Notes: generated by a model from the letters alone, not told the origin. A stretch of DNA of 64,000 nt from Bacteroidota bacterium (GCA_018267365.1 JAFDYQ010000017.1:18664-82663), one strand, 5' to 3'; counted from the first letter of the stretch, positions 1 through 8,531 are shown. Numbers and translations are program-made.

Positions 1-2
1 CT

Positions 3-80
3 GCGTTGAAAAATGACGGAGTAGACGGTATCATCACAGACTATCCTGATCGTGCTATCAAGGCTCTCCGGCCCAAATAG
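3..80 (+). CDS. Glycerophosphodiester phosphodiesterase, C-terminal fragment
   Basis: Only the last 25 codons are inside the window; the gene starts upstream of base 1. The visible tail contains GVDGIITDYPDRA, which matches the closing strand and helix of the GDPD TIM barrel, where the protein ends in G-I-x-T-D-x-P. The family hydrolyses glycerophosphodiesters to glycerol 3-phosphate and an alcohol. It lies 34 bp before the next plus-strand gene, also a predicted phosphodiesterase, so the two may share a transcript. The assignment rests on this short tail alone. Confidence 0.72.
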   Translation, partial: ALKNDGVDGIITDYPDRAIKALRPK

Positions 81-114
81 CTAAGTTCTTATCATCCCAC
101 AAACAACCCGGATC

Positions 115-1005
115 ATGTATAAAAACATACTGCTGATACTATCCATCGTGATTTCTACCGGCCTCTTCGCCACTGGCAAAGATACTACCGGGCCACGTCA
201 GATCAGTATCATGACCTACAATATCAAGCTCCTCCCTCGCGGCGCTACCTGGATCCACCACCATCCCGTCAAAAGGGCACGGCTGATCCCTGCCAAGGTA
301 GAAGAAGATCATCCCGATGTAGTGGTCTTTCAGGAGGCCTTTGATGGAATGTCTGTGAGAATATTAAAGCGGGGACTGCGTGATATGTACCCCTACATGG
401 CCGGACAGCACAATAGGCGCGTGGTCAGCTACAAGAGAGCCGGCGGCGTGCTGATATTCAGTCGCTATCCCATGCAGGAGCTGGAGAGTATCAAATATAG
501 CCAATGCAAAGGGATAGACTGCTATGGTCACAAGGGGGCTATGCTCGTACAGGTAGATCACCCTGCAGGGCGTATACAGGTGCTGGGCACGCACTTGCAG
601 GCAGGCGGTAGTGCAGACCTCAAGGCCAGCCAGTACATAGAGGCAGCCGGCCTGCTGGACCGGCACCAGCAGCAGGGTGTTCCACAGTTTATAGCCGGCG
701 ACTTCAATACGCATAAAGACGACACTGTGCTATATAGCCGTCTCGCTGCAGCTATGAAAGGTGCAGACGGAGATGTGGATGATGAGCTTAAAATACTCGC
801 GGCCCATACACTGAATGACCTACGCCGCAAAAAGAACGGGCACAGCAAGAAGCCGAAGAGCATGATAGATTATGTCTTCGTTAAGTCTAATGGCGCACAC
901 ATCACCTCGCAGCACCGCTATACACGCGAGTACCAGCAGCCCTGGAGCCGTACCAATAAGGATCTCTCTGATCACTTTGCAGTGATACTGGATGTGAGGA
1001 TGTGA
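115..1005 (+). CDS. Exported endonuclease/exonuclease/phosphatase (EEP) family phosphodiesterase, sphingomyelinase-like
   Basis: A 296-residue protein with a signal peptide (about residues 1-20, hydrophobic core LLILSIVIS), so periplasmic or secreted. The EEP fold is complete: YN at 35-36 (Asn36), metal-ligand Glu74 in VVVFQEAFD, a GTHLQ strand, GDFN with Asp196 and Asn198, and the closing SDHF pair Asp286/His287. The N-terminal block resembles bacterial neutral sphingomyelinase C (PC-PLC/SMase branch), so a phospholipid or sphingolipid head-group phosphodiesterase is likelier than a nuclease. Many Bacteroidota make sphingolipids, which would fit. The preceding GDPD gene suggests a lipid-turnover pair. 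Substrate is inferred. Confidence 0.82.
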   Translation: MYKNILLILSIVISTGLFATGKDTTGPRQISIMTYNIKLLPRGATWIHHHPVKRARLIPAKVEEDHPDVVVFQEAFDGMSVRILKRGLRDMYPYMAGQHNRRVVSYKRAGGVLIFSRYPMQELESIKYSQCKGIDCYGHKGAMLVQVDHPAGRIQVLGTHLQAGGSADLKASQYIEAAGLLDRHQQQGVPQFIAGDFNTHKDDTVLYSRLAAAMKGADGDVDDELKILAAHTLNDLRRKKNGHSKKPKSMIDYVFVKSNGAHITSQHRYTREYQQPWSRTNKDLSDHFAVILDVRM

Positions 1006-1012
1006 TATCCTG

Positions 1013-1606
1013 TTATTTCACAGCTACCAGTCGCACTATATCGGCCGGGCCCTGATGATAAGCGCCTTCGTCCAGGGTAGTTTGCGTTTCCTCGCAGAGA
1101 ATGATGCGCATACCTGCGCATAGCTCTCTGAGCAGATCGGCTGTCAGTAGCATAGACGCATCCTTTGGCCCGCCGGATGCATTGTGTAGTTGCTTTGGAG
1201 TAAAGGCCTCGACTATCAATACCCCACCCTGGCGGAGCGCCCGGATCACCTCGGCATAGAGATGGCTGCGTACCGCAGGAGGCAGGTGAAAATAGATCAG
1301 CGCTGCTGCATCATAGCTATCCGGCGCCCCCGCATATACGGCAGCATCTGCGATAGAGAAATGAATTGTTACACCCTTCTCCGCCGCGAGCCTTAGTGCC
1401 TTCTCCCTGCCCTTTTCACTCAGGTCAAAGGCATCTACCTGCCATCTCTGCCCAGCTGCATAGACAGCATCTCTCCCCTCTCCGGCTCCGGCCACTAGTA
1501 GCCTGCCGGGAGATAGTTCATCCAGCTCTGATTTGAAAAACTCATTAGGCTCGCGGCCGTACGCATAGTCGTCTGCTCCATATCGCTGTTCCCACATTTC
1601 CTTCAT
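1013..1606 (-). CDS. Class I SAM-dependent methyltransferase
   Basis: A 197-residue cytoplasmic protein with a Rossmann methyltransferase core. Motif I is VAGAGEGRD at 38-46, the acidic end of strand 2 is VDAFDLSEKG, and a later strand reads GGVLIVEAF. The opening W-x-x-R-Y-x-x-x-x-Y-x-Y-G-x-x-P-N is typical of the TehB/thiopurine-like small methyltransferases of Bacteroidota. The substrate cannot be told from sequence. It converges with the EEP gene, 7 bp between stops. A TAnnTTTG -7 box lies just upstream. Met4 is an alternative start. Confidence 0.82.
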   Translation of the reverse strand: MKEMWEQRYGADDYAYGREPNEFFKSELDELSPGRLLVAGAGEGRDAVYAAGQRWQVDAFDLSEKGREKALRLAAEKGVTIHFSIADAAVYAGAPDSYDAAALIYFHLPPAVRSHLYAEVIRALRQGGVLIVEAFTPKQLHNASGGPKDASMLLTADLLRELCAGMRIILCEETQTTLDEGAYHQGPADIVRLVAVK

Positions 1607-1622
1607 ATGTATGATTTATAAT

Positions 1623-1630
1623 CAAAAATA
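1623..1630 (-). promoter_or_regulatory. Candidate -7 promoter box for the methyltransferase gene
   Basis: On the minus strand this reads TATTTTTG, a perfect match to the Bacteroidota -7 consensus TAnnTTTG, 16 nt before the methyltransferase ATG. No clear -33 TTG is visible at the usual spacing, so the call rests on the -7 box and its position. Confidence 0.45.
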
Positions 1631-1791
1631 CAGCTTGCGCATCTATGCTTTGTAACATTTATTACAGGCTATTCACCTATATACACACCACGTTTACCGA
1701 GCGCCATCTGGTGTGCTATTTCATTGACTGAATCATAGCCCGCATTGGTTCTATTTCATTTGCATGCAGGCTTACTTATGGCAATGTTTAC

Positions 1792-3090
1792 ATGGCACAA
1801 TCCACACATCACAATCACTTTTTATATATGCAGAAAGATCACAGGCAGTTCTCCGGCACCTTCGCCGCAGCCGGTTCTCCTCTTTCGCCCGGCAGATTAT
1901 TTTCCCAGATCACAGGAGGCATCGTATCTATACTGCTCATGCTACCGGCCCCCTGGATGGGTGCGGTGATAGCTGTAGGCCTCGCCTGGGACCAGCTTTG
2001 GCTGCGCATCAGTGAGAGCGCTCCTATACGGCTGATCGGAGGTGCATTCGGACGCCTGGCTATATGGCTCTCAGCACGCATCATGCGTGAGGAGCGCAAT
2101 GCTCCCTATCTGCATACACTCATGGGCGTTGGGATCTGGACACCCGTTCTATTCTGGTCTTGCTTTTTCTGGCAGGTGCTACGCGGCTTTCAGACGCCCT
2201 GGTACACACAGCTGGCGGTAGCATTTGCCTACAATGTACTGATGATGGGCCCATACTTTCGCTTCTTCTCCAATATCGCTACACTGATCCACAAGGAAGG
2301 TCACGACACCCGTGGTCTCTTCAAGAAGCCATATGCCTGGCTGAATAATGTATTTGGCTGGTGGCTCGGTATTTTTTATGGCCACGTACCTGAAACGTAC
2401 CCACTCGGTCATCAGCGTATCCACCATAAGTATGACAATGGCTATGGCGATGTGACCTGCACCCTGGACCTGGACCGCACCGATCCGCTACAGTGGTTCG
2501 TCTATCTGCGTCGCTTTGCACTATACTGGACGGGTATTTCCATACTGGCGTACTTTATCAGAAAGAAGCAATGGAAACCCGCCGGCCGTATGGCGCTGGC
2601 TATGGCGTGCTACTATGGCATTATCATTTCTTTTATGATCGTCAACCCTTGGTTTGGTTTCGCATTTCTCCTGCTGCCACATCTGAGCACGATCATCTAC
2701 CTCGCGGCTATCAATTATATCTGGCACACCTTCTGCGACCCCGCAGATCAGGACAATGCATACATCAACTCCGTCACTATCCTCGATGGACACTACAATG
2801 TCTTTAACGAAGACTTCCACGTCACGCATCACCACCACCCGCAGATGCACTGGACCAAAATGGCTGACGACTACTATCGCAATGTAGAGAAGTACAAGGC
2901 AAATCGTGCTTCAGTATTCCGCGATACTCAGGAGTTTGAGATGTTCGTCTGGCTCATGATGGGGCGCTATGATCTGCTGGCGGCTCACTACGTAGATCTG
3001 ACAGGCACCATGAGTGAGGCAGACGTTATCGCTCTGCTCAAATATCGTATGCAACCGATTGCAGATACGTCATCCTCAGAGGCCGCATGA
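1792..3090 (+). CDS. Membrane fatty acid desaturase / di-iron hydroxylase
   Basis: A 432-residue polytopic membrane protein with the histidine boxes of the desaturase/hydroxylase (FA_desaturase) superfamily: HKEGHD at 167-172, HQRIHH at 207-212 and HVTHHHH at 343-349. These bind the di-iron centre that activates O2 for desaturation or hydroxylation of lipid chains at the inner membrane. Hydrophobic pairs lie near 100-150 and 250-310. The start is uncertain: Met13 (base 1828) would give a shorter N-terminus. The stop overlaps the next ATG by 4 bases, so it heads a three-gene operon with a START-domain protein and an HMA/AraC regulator. The exact lipid substrate is unknown. Confidence 0.85.
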   Translation: MAQSTHHNHFLYMQKDHRQFSGTFAAAGSPLSPGRLFSQITGGIVSILLMLPAPWMGAVIAVGLAWDQLWLRISESAPIRLIGGAFGRLAIWLSARIMREERNAPYLHTLMGVGIWTPVLFWSCFFWQVLRGFQTPWYTQLAVAFAYNVLMMGPYFRFFSNIATLIHKEGHDTRGLFKKPYAWLNNVFGWWLGIFYGHVPETYPLGHQRIHHKYDNGYGDVTCTLDLDRTDPLQWFVYLRRFALYWTGISILAYFIRKKQWKPAGRMALAMACYYGIIISFMIVNPWFGFAFLLLPHLSTIIYLAAINYIWHTFCDPADQDNAYINSVTILDGHYNVFNEDFHVTHHHHPQMHWTKMADDYYRNVEKYKANRASVFRDTQEFEMFVWLMMGRYDLLAAHYVDLTGTMSEADVIALLKYRMQPIADTSSSEAA

Positions 3091-3719
3091 TAGTCTACTC
3101 CATCCGACATTCTTTTGGCATCATATTGTCGGGCATCATGCTGCTTATCGCGGCTCCTTCTATCCACGCCGCCGGTGATGACTGGCGCCTGGGTACAGAG
3201 AAGAACGGCATCAAAGTCTATACGCGCAAAAGTGACCAAGGCAAGATGCGCACCTCCCGTGCAGAGATGACACTGCCTATCAGCGTAGAGCAGGTCATAG
3301 CATTACTCAATGATTTCAATAGTTATGGAAGTTGGTTTCCCAGCTGCCGGTCTGCTAAAATACTCAAGCGCATTTCTGACGATGAGTTTCTCGCTATACT
3401 CACCTACAAGACCCCATGGCCGCTGCCCGACCTGGACTGCGCTGAGCGCATGACCATAGTGCGGCGCAGAGATACGTCTTACATCAATGTAAATTGCGAG
3501 CCTGATGCGGCACCACTCACCTCTGCCACACGTATTCGTCAGATGCACGCCTACTGGAAGCTCATCCCGGTCAAGGACGGCACCTATGTGATAAACGAGT
3601 ACTATACCGATATGGGCGGCATCATCCCCGCCTGGCTGGCCAATACCCAAGCGGTAGAGATACCTTTCAATATCTTCTCCGGTGTCCGCCAGCATGTGAG
3701 GGAGATCTATGGCCGCTGA
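3087..3719 (+). CDS. Exported START-domain lipid-binding protein
   Basis: A 210-residue protein with a signal peptide (about 1-29, ending SIHAAG). The rest has START/polyketide-cyclase-like hallmarks: W-x-L-x-x-x-x-x-G-I-K-V-Y-x-R near the start, a Y-x-x-W-F-P-S-C segment, a PWPLPDLDCAERM block typical of the bacterial START subgroup, and a long C-terminal amphipathic helix. START domains hold one hydrophobic lipid in a helix-grip pocket, so it may carry or present the product or substrate of the desaturase. Its ATG overlaps the desaturase stop (ATGA), which implies translational coupling. Confidence 0.8.
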   Translation: MIVYSIRHSFGIILSGIMLLIAAPSIHAAGDDWRLGTEKNGIKVYTRKSDQGKMRTSRAEMTLPISVEQVIALLNDFNSYGSWFPSCRSAKILKRISDDEFLAILTYKTPWPLPDLDCAERMTIVRRRDTSYINVNCEPDAAPLTSATRIRQMHAYWKLIPVKDGTYVINEYYTDMGGIIPAWLANTQAVEIPFNIFSGVRQHVREIYGR

Positions 3720-4350
3720 TATTCCACATGTTTCGCTCAGGATAAAAAGCTATAACTTTACTGCCTCAAAGTCACCAATGCCATCAGCATTGCTCGTCAA
3801 AAATATGGTCTGCTCCCGCTGCATCATGACGGTAGAGGATATCCTCCGCCGCACGGGCATAACCTATGACCGCGTGCTGCTGGGAGAGATACAGCTCCCG
3901 CAGCCACTCACTGCTGCGCAGAAAGAAGCGCTGATACCACAGCTCCAGGCCGTAGGCTTTGAGCTGATAGATAGCCACAGCACTATACTGATAGAGAAAG
4001 CCAAACAACTTATCATCCGCCGCGCCAGGTGCGAAACAGATGAAAAGGATACACAGCTCACCCTCTCCCGATATCTGTCCGATCATCTTCATTATGAATA
4101 TACGCACCTGAGTAGTATGTTCAGCAGTGTGGAGGGCCGCACCATAGAGCAGTACTATATAGAGCAGCGTATAGAGCGCGCCAAGGAGCTACTGGTCTAT
4201 GGTCAGATGACACTCTCGGAGATAGCGCAAGAACTGGGCTACAGTAGCGTGTCGCACCTGTCTGCCCAGTTCAAAAAGATCACGGGTCTCACACCGTCTC
4301 ACTTTCGCGAGGTAGGTGCCGTCAGACGCCGGTCTTTGGATCGGCTTTAA
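3709..4350 (+). CDS. HMA-like/AraC-type fusion transcription regulator
   Basis: A 213-residue protein; the ATG at 3778 (Met24) is the likelier start because related proteins begin just before the M-V-C-x-x-C motif. The N-terminal ~70 residues resemble a heavy-metal-associated (ferredoxin-like) domain with a CxxC motif (MVCSRC), a candidate metal or redox sensor. The C-terminal ~100 residues are an AraC/XylS double HTH: SLSEIAQELGYSSVSHLSAQFKKITG is split across helices, and the end is GLTPSHFR. It follows the START gene with overlap and sits just upstream of a metallothionein-like gene, a plausible target. Metal sensing is inferred from CxxC and context. Confidence 0.8.
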   Translation: MAADIPHVSLRIKSYNFTASKSPMPSALLVKNMVCSRCIMTVEDILRRTGITYDRVLLGEIQLPQPLTAAQKEALIPQLQAVGFELIDSHSTILIEKAKQLIIRRARCETDEKDTQLTLSRYLSDHLHYEYTHLSSMFSSVEGRTIEQYYIEQRIERAKELLVYGQMTLSEIAQELGYSSVSHLSAQFKKITGLTPSHFREVGAVRRRSLDRL

Positions 4351-4409
4351 ACCCAAAATCTTGTAACACTCTCCCAAAGTAATGTAAACACGCAGGCCCC
4401 ACGCCGCCG

Positions 4410-4417
4410 TACCTTTG
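4410..4417 (+). promoter_or_regulatory. -7 promoter box for the metallothionein-like gene
   Basis: The bases TACCTTTG match the Bacteroidota -7 consensus TAnnTTTG exactly. The ATG at 4447 lies 29 bases downstream, a normal leader length. No good -33 TTG is seen at 19-21 bp spacing, which suggests a promoter that needs an activator; the HMA/AraC regulator encoded just upstream is the obvious candidate. Confidence 0.6.
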
Positions 4418-4446
4418 TGTCATTAGATCACCACAAATCAGAAATA

Positions 4447-4617
4447 ATGAAATCACAAGAAACAGAAGTCAAGACTACCACTGCCACCCGCCACTGCAGC
4501 AATCCTAAATGCACCTGCGCAAACTGCCAGTGTGGCGACCACTGCAAATGCGGTATCGATGGCAAGGGATGTGCCTGCGAAGACAAATGCAAATGCGAAC
4601 CGGAATGCAAGTGCTAA
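4447..4617 (+). CDS. Small cysteine-rich metallothionein-like protein
   Basis: A 56-residue protein whose C-terminal 40 residues carry 13 cysteines in C-x-C and C-x-x-C spacing (C-x4-C-x-C, CANCQC, HCKCG, CACEDKCKC, ECKC). This is the layout of bacterial metallothioneins that sequester Cu, Zn or Cd in thiolate clusters. The first ~17 residues are Thr/Glu/Lys-rich. The frame stays open upstream to a GTG at 4417, but that GTG overlaps the promoter box, so ATG 4447 is preferred. A strong hairpin follows the stop, so it is a monocistronic unit downstream of an HMA-type regulator. Confidence 0.75.
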   Translation: MKSQETEVKTTTATRHCSNPKCTCANCQCGDHCKCGIDGKGCACEDKCKCEPECKC

Positions 4618-4634
4618 GAGAAAGTGCGAAAGAG

Positions 4635-4661
4635 AAAGCCGCCTCGCAAGGGCGGCTTTAG
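4635..4661 (+). terminator. Intrinsic terminator after the metallothionein-like gene
   Basis: A 9-bp perfect stem: AAAGCCGCC (4635-4643) pairs with GGCGGCTTT (4651-4659) around a 7-nt loop. It lies 18 nt after the stop codon. The trailing T-run is short but the A/T flanks allow use from either side. Confidence 0.75.
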
Positions 4662-4708
4662 TATTCTTATTGCTACATCATTCTCAGAGCAGCGGGCTTA
4701 GTCCTTGT

Positions 4709-5812
4709 TTATTTACCGCATAGTACACGTAGCCTCTCTGCCAGCTCCGGCAGGCTCAGGTCGTGTGCTATTATCTTGCCCTCTCGGTCCAGCAGCCAGT
4801 TTCGTGGTAGCTCCTGCACATCATACAGCGCAGCACTCGCCGCCGACCCACCGCGCAGCTCGCAGCTGTGGTGCCAGATCATGCCATCCTTCTGTATAGC
4901 CTTGATCCATGCAGCGCGGTCATAGTCCAGAGAGACAGAGACGATGTCAAAACCTCCCGCATGGTACTTGTCATACAGCGTGCGCACCTCCGGGTTCTCC
5001 TGCCTGCAGCGGGCGCAGTACGATGCCCAGAAGTCCAGCAGCACCACCTTGCCTCTGAGCGGAGCCAGCAGCACGCTGCCGCCGCTGGTGTCGGTACCGG
5101 CTATCTCCGGTGCCGGCTGACCTGCAGAGGTGCGCCTGCAGCGTGCAGCCTCGGTCATAAAGTCACGGGCATATAGCCCTCTCCTCACCTCAGGTGCGAG
5201 CGCCTGATAGAGTGATATCAGCGTATCGTAGCCCGGCGGGTGAAACAGCAGCCATTGCACAAAGTACAGCGAGGCATAGTTGCGGGGTTGAGCTTTGATA
5301 GCCCTGCCGATCGTATCCGTCCACCGGCGTAGCTGCCCTGCCCAGATAGAGTCCGCCCGGTGCAGCGCCACAGCATCACGGCTCGTCACCGCGCGCTCAT
5401 GAGCATCATCATACGCGCGCGCATAGCTGAAAAAGTCTCGCTGCTGAGGTAGCAGCCTTTGATAGAGCAGGTCAGAGGCACTCCCCGTCACTACAGTACC
5501 GGCATCATCATCCCCCACGAGGCGGATAGAAATATCCGCATTCTCCAGGTAGAAAGAATGGTTCATAGAGCTACCCGCGTATATAGTCATGCGCACCAGC
5601 TCGGGCTCCGGCACCATGCCACTCAGCGCAAAGCTCCCCGAGCGGATAACTGCAGTGATACTCGTATCATCTCCCGAGGCCAGGCGATAGCTCAGCTCCA
5701 CAGTGCCGGTATCCCTGCCACTGATCACCCCGCGTAGCACAAAGCCCCTCCCTTGCCCGCAATATGCAGCCAGCGGCAGCATCAGCCACCACACTAAAAC
5801 GATCTTTCCCAT
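4709..5812 (-). CDS. TlpA/thioredoxin-like lipid-side disulfide protein with N-terminal DUF4369-type domain
   Basis: A 367-residue protein with a signal peptide (about 1-19). The first ~130 residues form a beta-rich DUF4369-like domain, typical of Bacteroidota periplasmic thioredoxins. The C-terminal ~140 residues are an AhpC/TSA-thioredoxin fold with GKVVLLDFWASYC and active-site Cys266-Ala-Arg-Cys269. The usual Bacteroidota motif is CxPC; here it is CARC, so the redox potential may differ. The cis-Pro region reads VQELPRNWLLD. It would reduce or isomerise disulfides in the periplasm. A stop-to-stop gap of 91 bp separates it from the metallothionein-like gene. Confidence 0.83.
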   Translation of the reverse strand: MGKIVLVWWLMLPLAAYCGQGRGFVLRGVISGRDTGTVELSYRLASGDDTSITAVIRSGSFALSGMVPEPELVRMTIYAGSSMNHSFYLENADISIRLVGDDDAGTVVTGSASDLLYQRLLPQQRDFFSYARAYDDAHERAVTSRDAVALHRADSIWAGQLRRWTDTIGRAIKAQPRNYASLYFVQWLLFHPPGYDTLISLYQALAPEVRRGLYARDFMTEAARCRRTSAGQPAPEIAGTDTSGGSVLLAPLRGKVVLLDFWASYCARCRQENPEVRTLYDKYHAGGFDIVSVSLDYDRAAWIKAIQKDGMIWHHSCELRGGSAASAALYDVQELPRNWLLDREGKIIAHDLSLPELAERLRVLCGK

Positions 5813-5959
5813 ATAGCCCGATGAAGCTACTGATTATTTTGGTGTGGGGAAACGAAAGCATTTCGGGTAGTATACATCCTAATAGCGTCATGTCCGCATC
5901 GCTCCAGCAAATAACTCCGACCTGAAAATCATCGGAACTAAATTCTTTAAATAGAAAGC

Positions 5960-7477
5960 TTATTCTGACTTGAGATGCGTGAGCGTGTAGAGGTCTTTTC
6001 TGCGATCTTTCAGGTTAGTGACGGATCCGTGCAGGTGCAGCTCTGTGAGCAGGTCCAGGTCTACATCTACTATCAGTACCATTTCAGAGTTGGCAGTGGC
6101 CTCTGATTTGATACCATTGGTCGGGAACGGAAAATCTCCGGGAGTAAAAACTGCCGACTGCGCATACTGTATGTCCATGTTCTTTACCTTGGGCAGATTG
6201 CCTACGCTGCCTGCTATGGCTACAAAGCACTCATTCTCTATCGCTCGCGCCATAGCACAGTGTTTCACCCGTGTGAAGGCATTTTGAGTGTCCGTCAGAA
6301 ATGGCACAAAGAGTATCTGCATGCCATCATCTGCCAGTATGCGCCCTAGCTCCGGAAACTCCACGTCATAGCAGATCAGCACGCCTATCTTGCCGCAGTC
6401 TGTATCAAATGAGCGCAGCTTATCACCGCCGTTCATACCCCAGTAGCGGCGCTCATTAGGCGTGATGTGTAGCTTGTCAAATCGCTCAGAGGTGCCGTTT
6501 CTCCGGCAGAGATAGCCTGCGTTGTATAGCTTTTCATTCTCTATGATCGGCATACTGCCGGTTATGATATTGACATTGTATCCTACAGCCAGCTCTTTAA
6601 ATTTCTGATGGATGGGCTCCGTATACTTAGCCAGGTCACGTATAGACTCTGCTTCGGTCAGATTATTATTTTCTGCCATCAATGGCGCATTAAAAAGCTC
6701 CGGAAACAAGATAAAATCACACTGATACCCCGATACCGTATCTACAAAAAACTCCATGTGCGCGTACAGTTCCTCCAGATTGCGGTAGGGGCGCATCTGC
6801 CACTGTACCAGGCCGAGCTTCACGTTGCTTTTGCGCTTATAGAGAGGCGGCTGATGAGGTTGATAAAAAATATTATTCCACTCTATGAGTGTGGCGTATT
6901 CCTTAGACTCTTCGTCACCGGGCATATAGTTCTTCATCACCTTGATCACGTGAAACCCATTGGCCAGCTGAAACGACAGCGTAGGGTCATAGATCTCCTT
7001 CGCATTGACCTTCTGGAAATACTCCTTGGGTGACATCTCATCGCAGTACTTAGAGAAATTTGGTATACGCCCACCCGCTACGATGCGCTGCAGGTTCAGG
7101 TTTTCGCAGAGCGCCTTTCGCGCATCATAGAGCCTGCGCCCCACGCGCATGCCACGGTAGTCCGGATGGACGAATACCTCAATGCCATAAAGCGTTTCCC
7201 CCTCCGGATCGTGAGAGTTAAAGGTAAAGTTGTCTGTGATCTGCCGGTAGGTGTGGCTGTCTCCATACTTATCATAGTCTACTATGATAGAGAGCGCACA
7301 GCCGGCTATATGACCGTCTACTACCACACAGAGCTGCCCCTCCGGAAATATGTCTATCAGCTTTTGTATCTGCGCCTCCCGCCAGTAGGCAGTCTGCCAG
7401 TGATTGTAGGCTTTCAGCATGGCATCCTTGAGGCTCGTATAGTCAGAGAGTTTTAGGTTTCTTATTTCGATATTCAT
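5960..7477 (-). CDS. GNAT acetyltransferase fused to a carbon-nitrogen hydrolase (nitrilase superfamily)
   Basis: A 505-residue two-domain protein. Residues about 1-190 form a GNAT domain with an acetyl-CoA loop (YRGMRVGRRLYDAR). Residues about 220-500 form a nitrilase/amidase domain with the Glu-Lys-Cys triad: Glu in FILFPELF, Lys in FDKLHITPNE and Cys in GVLICYDVEFPE. The fusion is a recognised but functionally uncharacterised arrangement in Bacteroidota and other bacteria. One domain may make an N-acyl bond and the other cleave an amide. It is cytoplasmic, with no signal peptide, and appears monocistronic. Confidence 0.88.
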   Translation of the reverse strand: MNIEIRNLKLSDYTSLKDAMLKAYNHWQTAYWREAQIQKLIDIFPEGQLCVVVDGHIAGCALSIIVDYDKYGDSHTYRQITDNFTFNSHDPEGETLYGIEVFVHPDYRGMRVGRRLYDARKALCENLNLQRIVAGGRIPNFSKYCDEMSPKEYFQKVNAKEIYDPTLSFQLANGFHVIKVMKNYMPGDEESKEYATLIEWNNIFYQPHQPPLYKRKSNVKLGLVQWQMRPYRNLEELYAHMEFFVDTVSGYQCDFILFPELFNAPLMAENNNLTEAESIRDLAKYTEPIHQKFKELAVGYNVNIITGSMPIIENEKLYNAGYLCRRNGTSERFDKLHITPNERRYWGMNGGDKLRSFDTDCGKIGVLICYDVEFPELGRILADDGMQILFVPFLTDTQNAFTRVKHCAMARAIENECFVAIAGSVGNLPKVKNMDIQYAQSAVFTPGDFPFPTNGIKSEATANSEMVLIVDVDLDLLTELHLHGSVTNLKDRRKDLYTLTHLKSE

Positions 7478-7604
7478 ATTCAGTTATAGTTTGTTTTGAA
7501 ATGTAGCCATTTTAGGTATTCAAAAAGCAGGCCGTCAGTGCGCTAAGACTCTCAGGCTTATTAGTTCGCCCCTCTTATCAACGCAGCATAAATTCTGGTC
7601 AAAT

Positions 7605-8453
7605 TCAGGCAGCCAGCGGCACACTCAGTACCGGTACTACTGCCATATTCACCAGTTTCTCGTCATGTTTTTGTTTGAACATAGACAGGAGGCGGTGGTC
7701 CTGCTTGGAGGCGATGCTCACCAGTATCGAGGTATCATTCTCGCAGTATTGCAGTATCGCATCTACATAGTCTTTCCCGGTTATCTTTCTGCTTTTTATT
7801 TTGAGGCCTTGCTCCTCAAAGAACTGCTCCACCTCCAGTATGTTTTCATCCAGCATGTAATATTTCAGCGGATCGGCCAGTATGCCCAGCAGATGTATCT
7901 CAGAGTGATATAGTCTCGCGAAGGCTATAACCTCATAGGCCTTTTCCATGGTGTATTTATCTTCGCTCACCGGGAAAACGATCTTGCTGATCTCGCTATT
8001 CAGCTGGTCCTCGTGTATGGTCAGCACGGGCACCGGTGAATTATTCACCACGCGGAAAGCATTAGACCCCAACAGTGTATCAGAGAGGCCATTCATCCGG
8101 CCCGTGCCCATCACTATCAGGTCGGCCTCAGTGATGTGTGCTGCCCGGATGATATTATCGTAGATATATCCCTGTGCCGTCTGGTACTCGGCCTCTATGC
8201 CGTGTTCATTCAGTATGTCGAGCGTGAGCTGGCGCAGGTACTCCTTTGAGTTTTTCATCTGCTCAGATATCACATAGGTCAGGTCGGCATAGTTGCCGTC
8301 AGGCGCAGCAAAGGTGGGCATCTCCACCACGTTTATCAGTATCAGTTTTGCCTTGCATTTTTTAGCCAGTGTGATGGCAAAGGAGAGTGCCTTTTCGGAG
8401 AGTTTGGTATAGTCCAGCGGGACTAGAATAGTGTTAATCGTATACTTCTTCAT
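7605..8453 (-). CDS. Tandem-domain universal stress protein
   Basis: About 282 residues from the preferred ATG at 8453; the frame extends to 8477, but the extra eight codons are within the promoter region. Two UspA-like alpha/beta domains are visible: residues ~1-145, with TILVPLDYTKLSEKAL and a Gly-rich loop MGTGRMNG...LGSNAF, and a more divergent second half from ~155. The first loop resembles the ATP-binding G-x-G...G-S of UspFG-like proteins. Upstream lies a perfect TTGAC-N4-GTCAA site, and the next gene upstream is a Crp/Fnr regulator, so oxygen or redox control is likely. Confidence 0.87.
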   Translation of the reverse strand: MKKYTINTILVPLDYTKLSEKALSFAITLAKKCKAKLILINVVEMPTFAAPDGNYADLTYVISEQMKNSKEYLRQLTLDILNEHGIEAEYQTAQGYIYDNIIRAAHITEADLIVMGTGRMNGLSDTLLGSNAFRVVNNSPVPVLTIHEDQLNSEISKIVFPVSEDKYTMEKAYEVIAFARLYHSEIHLLGILADPLKYYMLDENILEVEQFFEEQGLKIKSRKITGKDYVDAILQYCENDTSILVSIASKQDHRLLSMFKQKHDEKLVNMAVVPVLSVPLAA

Positions 8454-8474
8454 GACCTTTGCTTTAGTGCACTG

Positions 8475-8482
8475 CAAAGGTC
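8475..8482 (-). promoter_or_regulatory. Candidate -7 box for the universal stress gene
   Basis: On the minus strand this reads GACCTTTG, seven of eight positions (counting the free ones) against TAnnTTTG. It is 21 nt before the ATG at 8453. A start site near 8470 would place the Fnr-like palindrome centre at about -41. Confidence 0.5.
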
Positions 8483-8504
8483 AGAAGATCAACGCTTAAA
8501 AAAA

Positions 8505-8518
8505 TTGACTTCGGTCAA
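8505..8518. promoter_or_regulatory. Crp/Fnr-type operator, perfect TTGAC-N4-GTCAA palindrome
   Basis: The bases TTGAC TTCG GTCAA form a perfect inverted repeat with the half-site and 4-nt spacing of an Fnr box (TTGAT-N4-ATCAA). It lies between the universal stress gene (start 8453) and the stop of the Crp/Fnr gene (8532). Its centre is about 41 bp from the start site implied by the -7 box, the class II activator position. The most economical regulator is the Crp/Fnr protein encoded next door. Confidence 0.7.
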
Positions 8519-8531
8519 GATTTGGCCGTTT

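Noticed and set aside
1684..1715. CACACCA...TGGTGTG inverted repeat upstream of the desaturase
   Set aside because: A 7-bp stem with an 18-nt loop is weak and there is no supporting T-run or known operator pattern.
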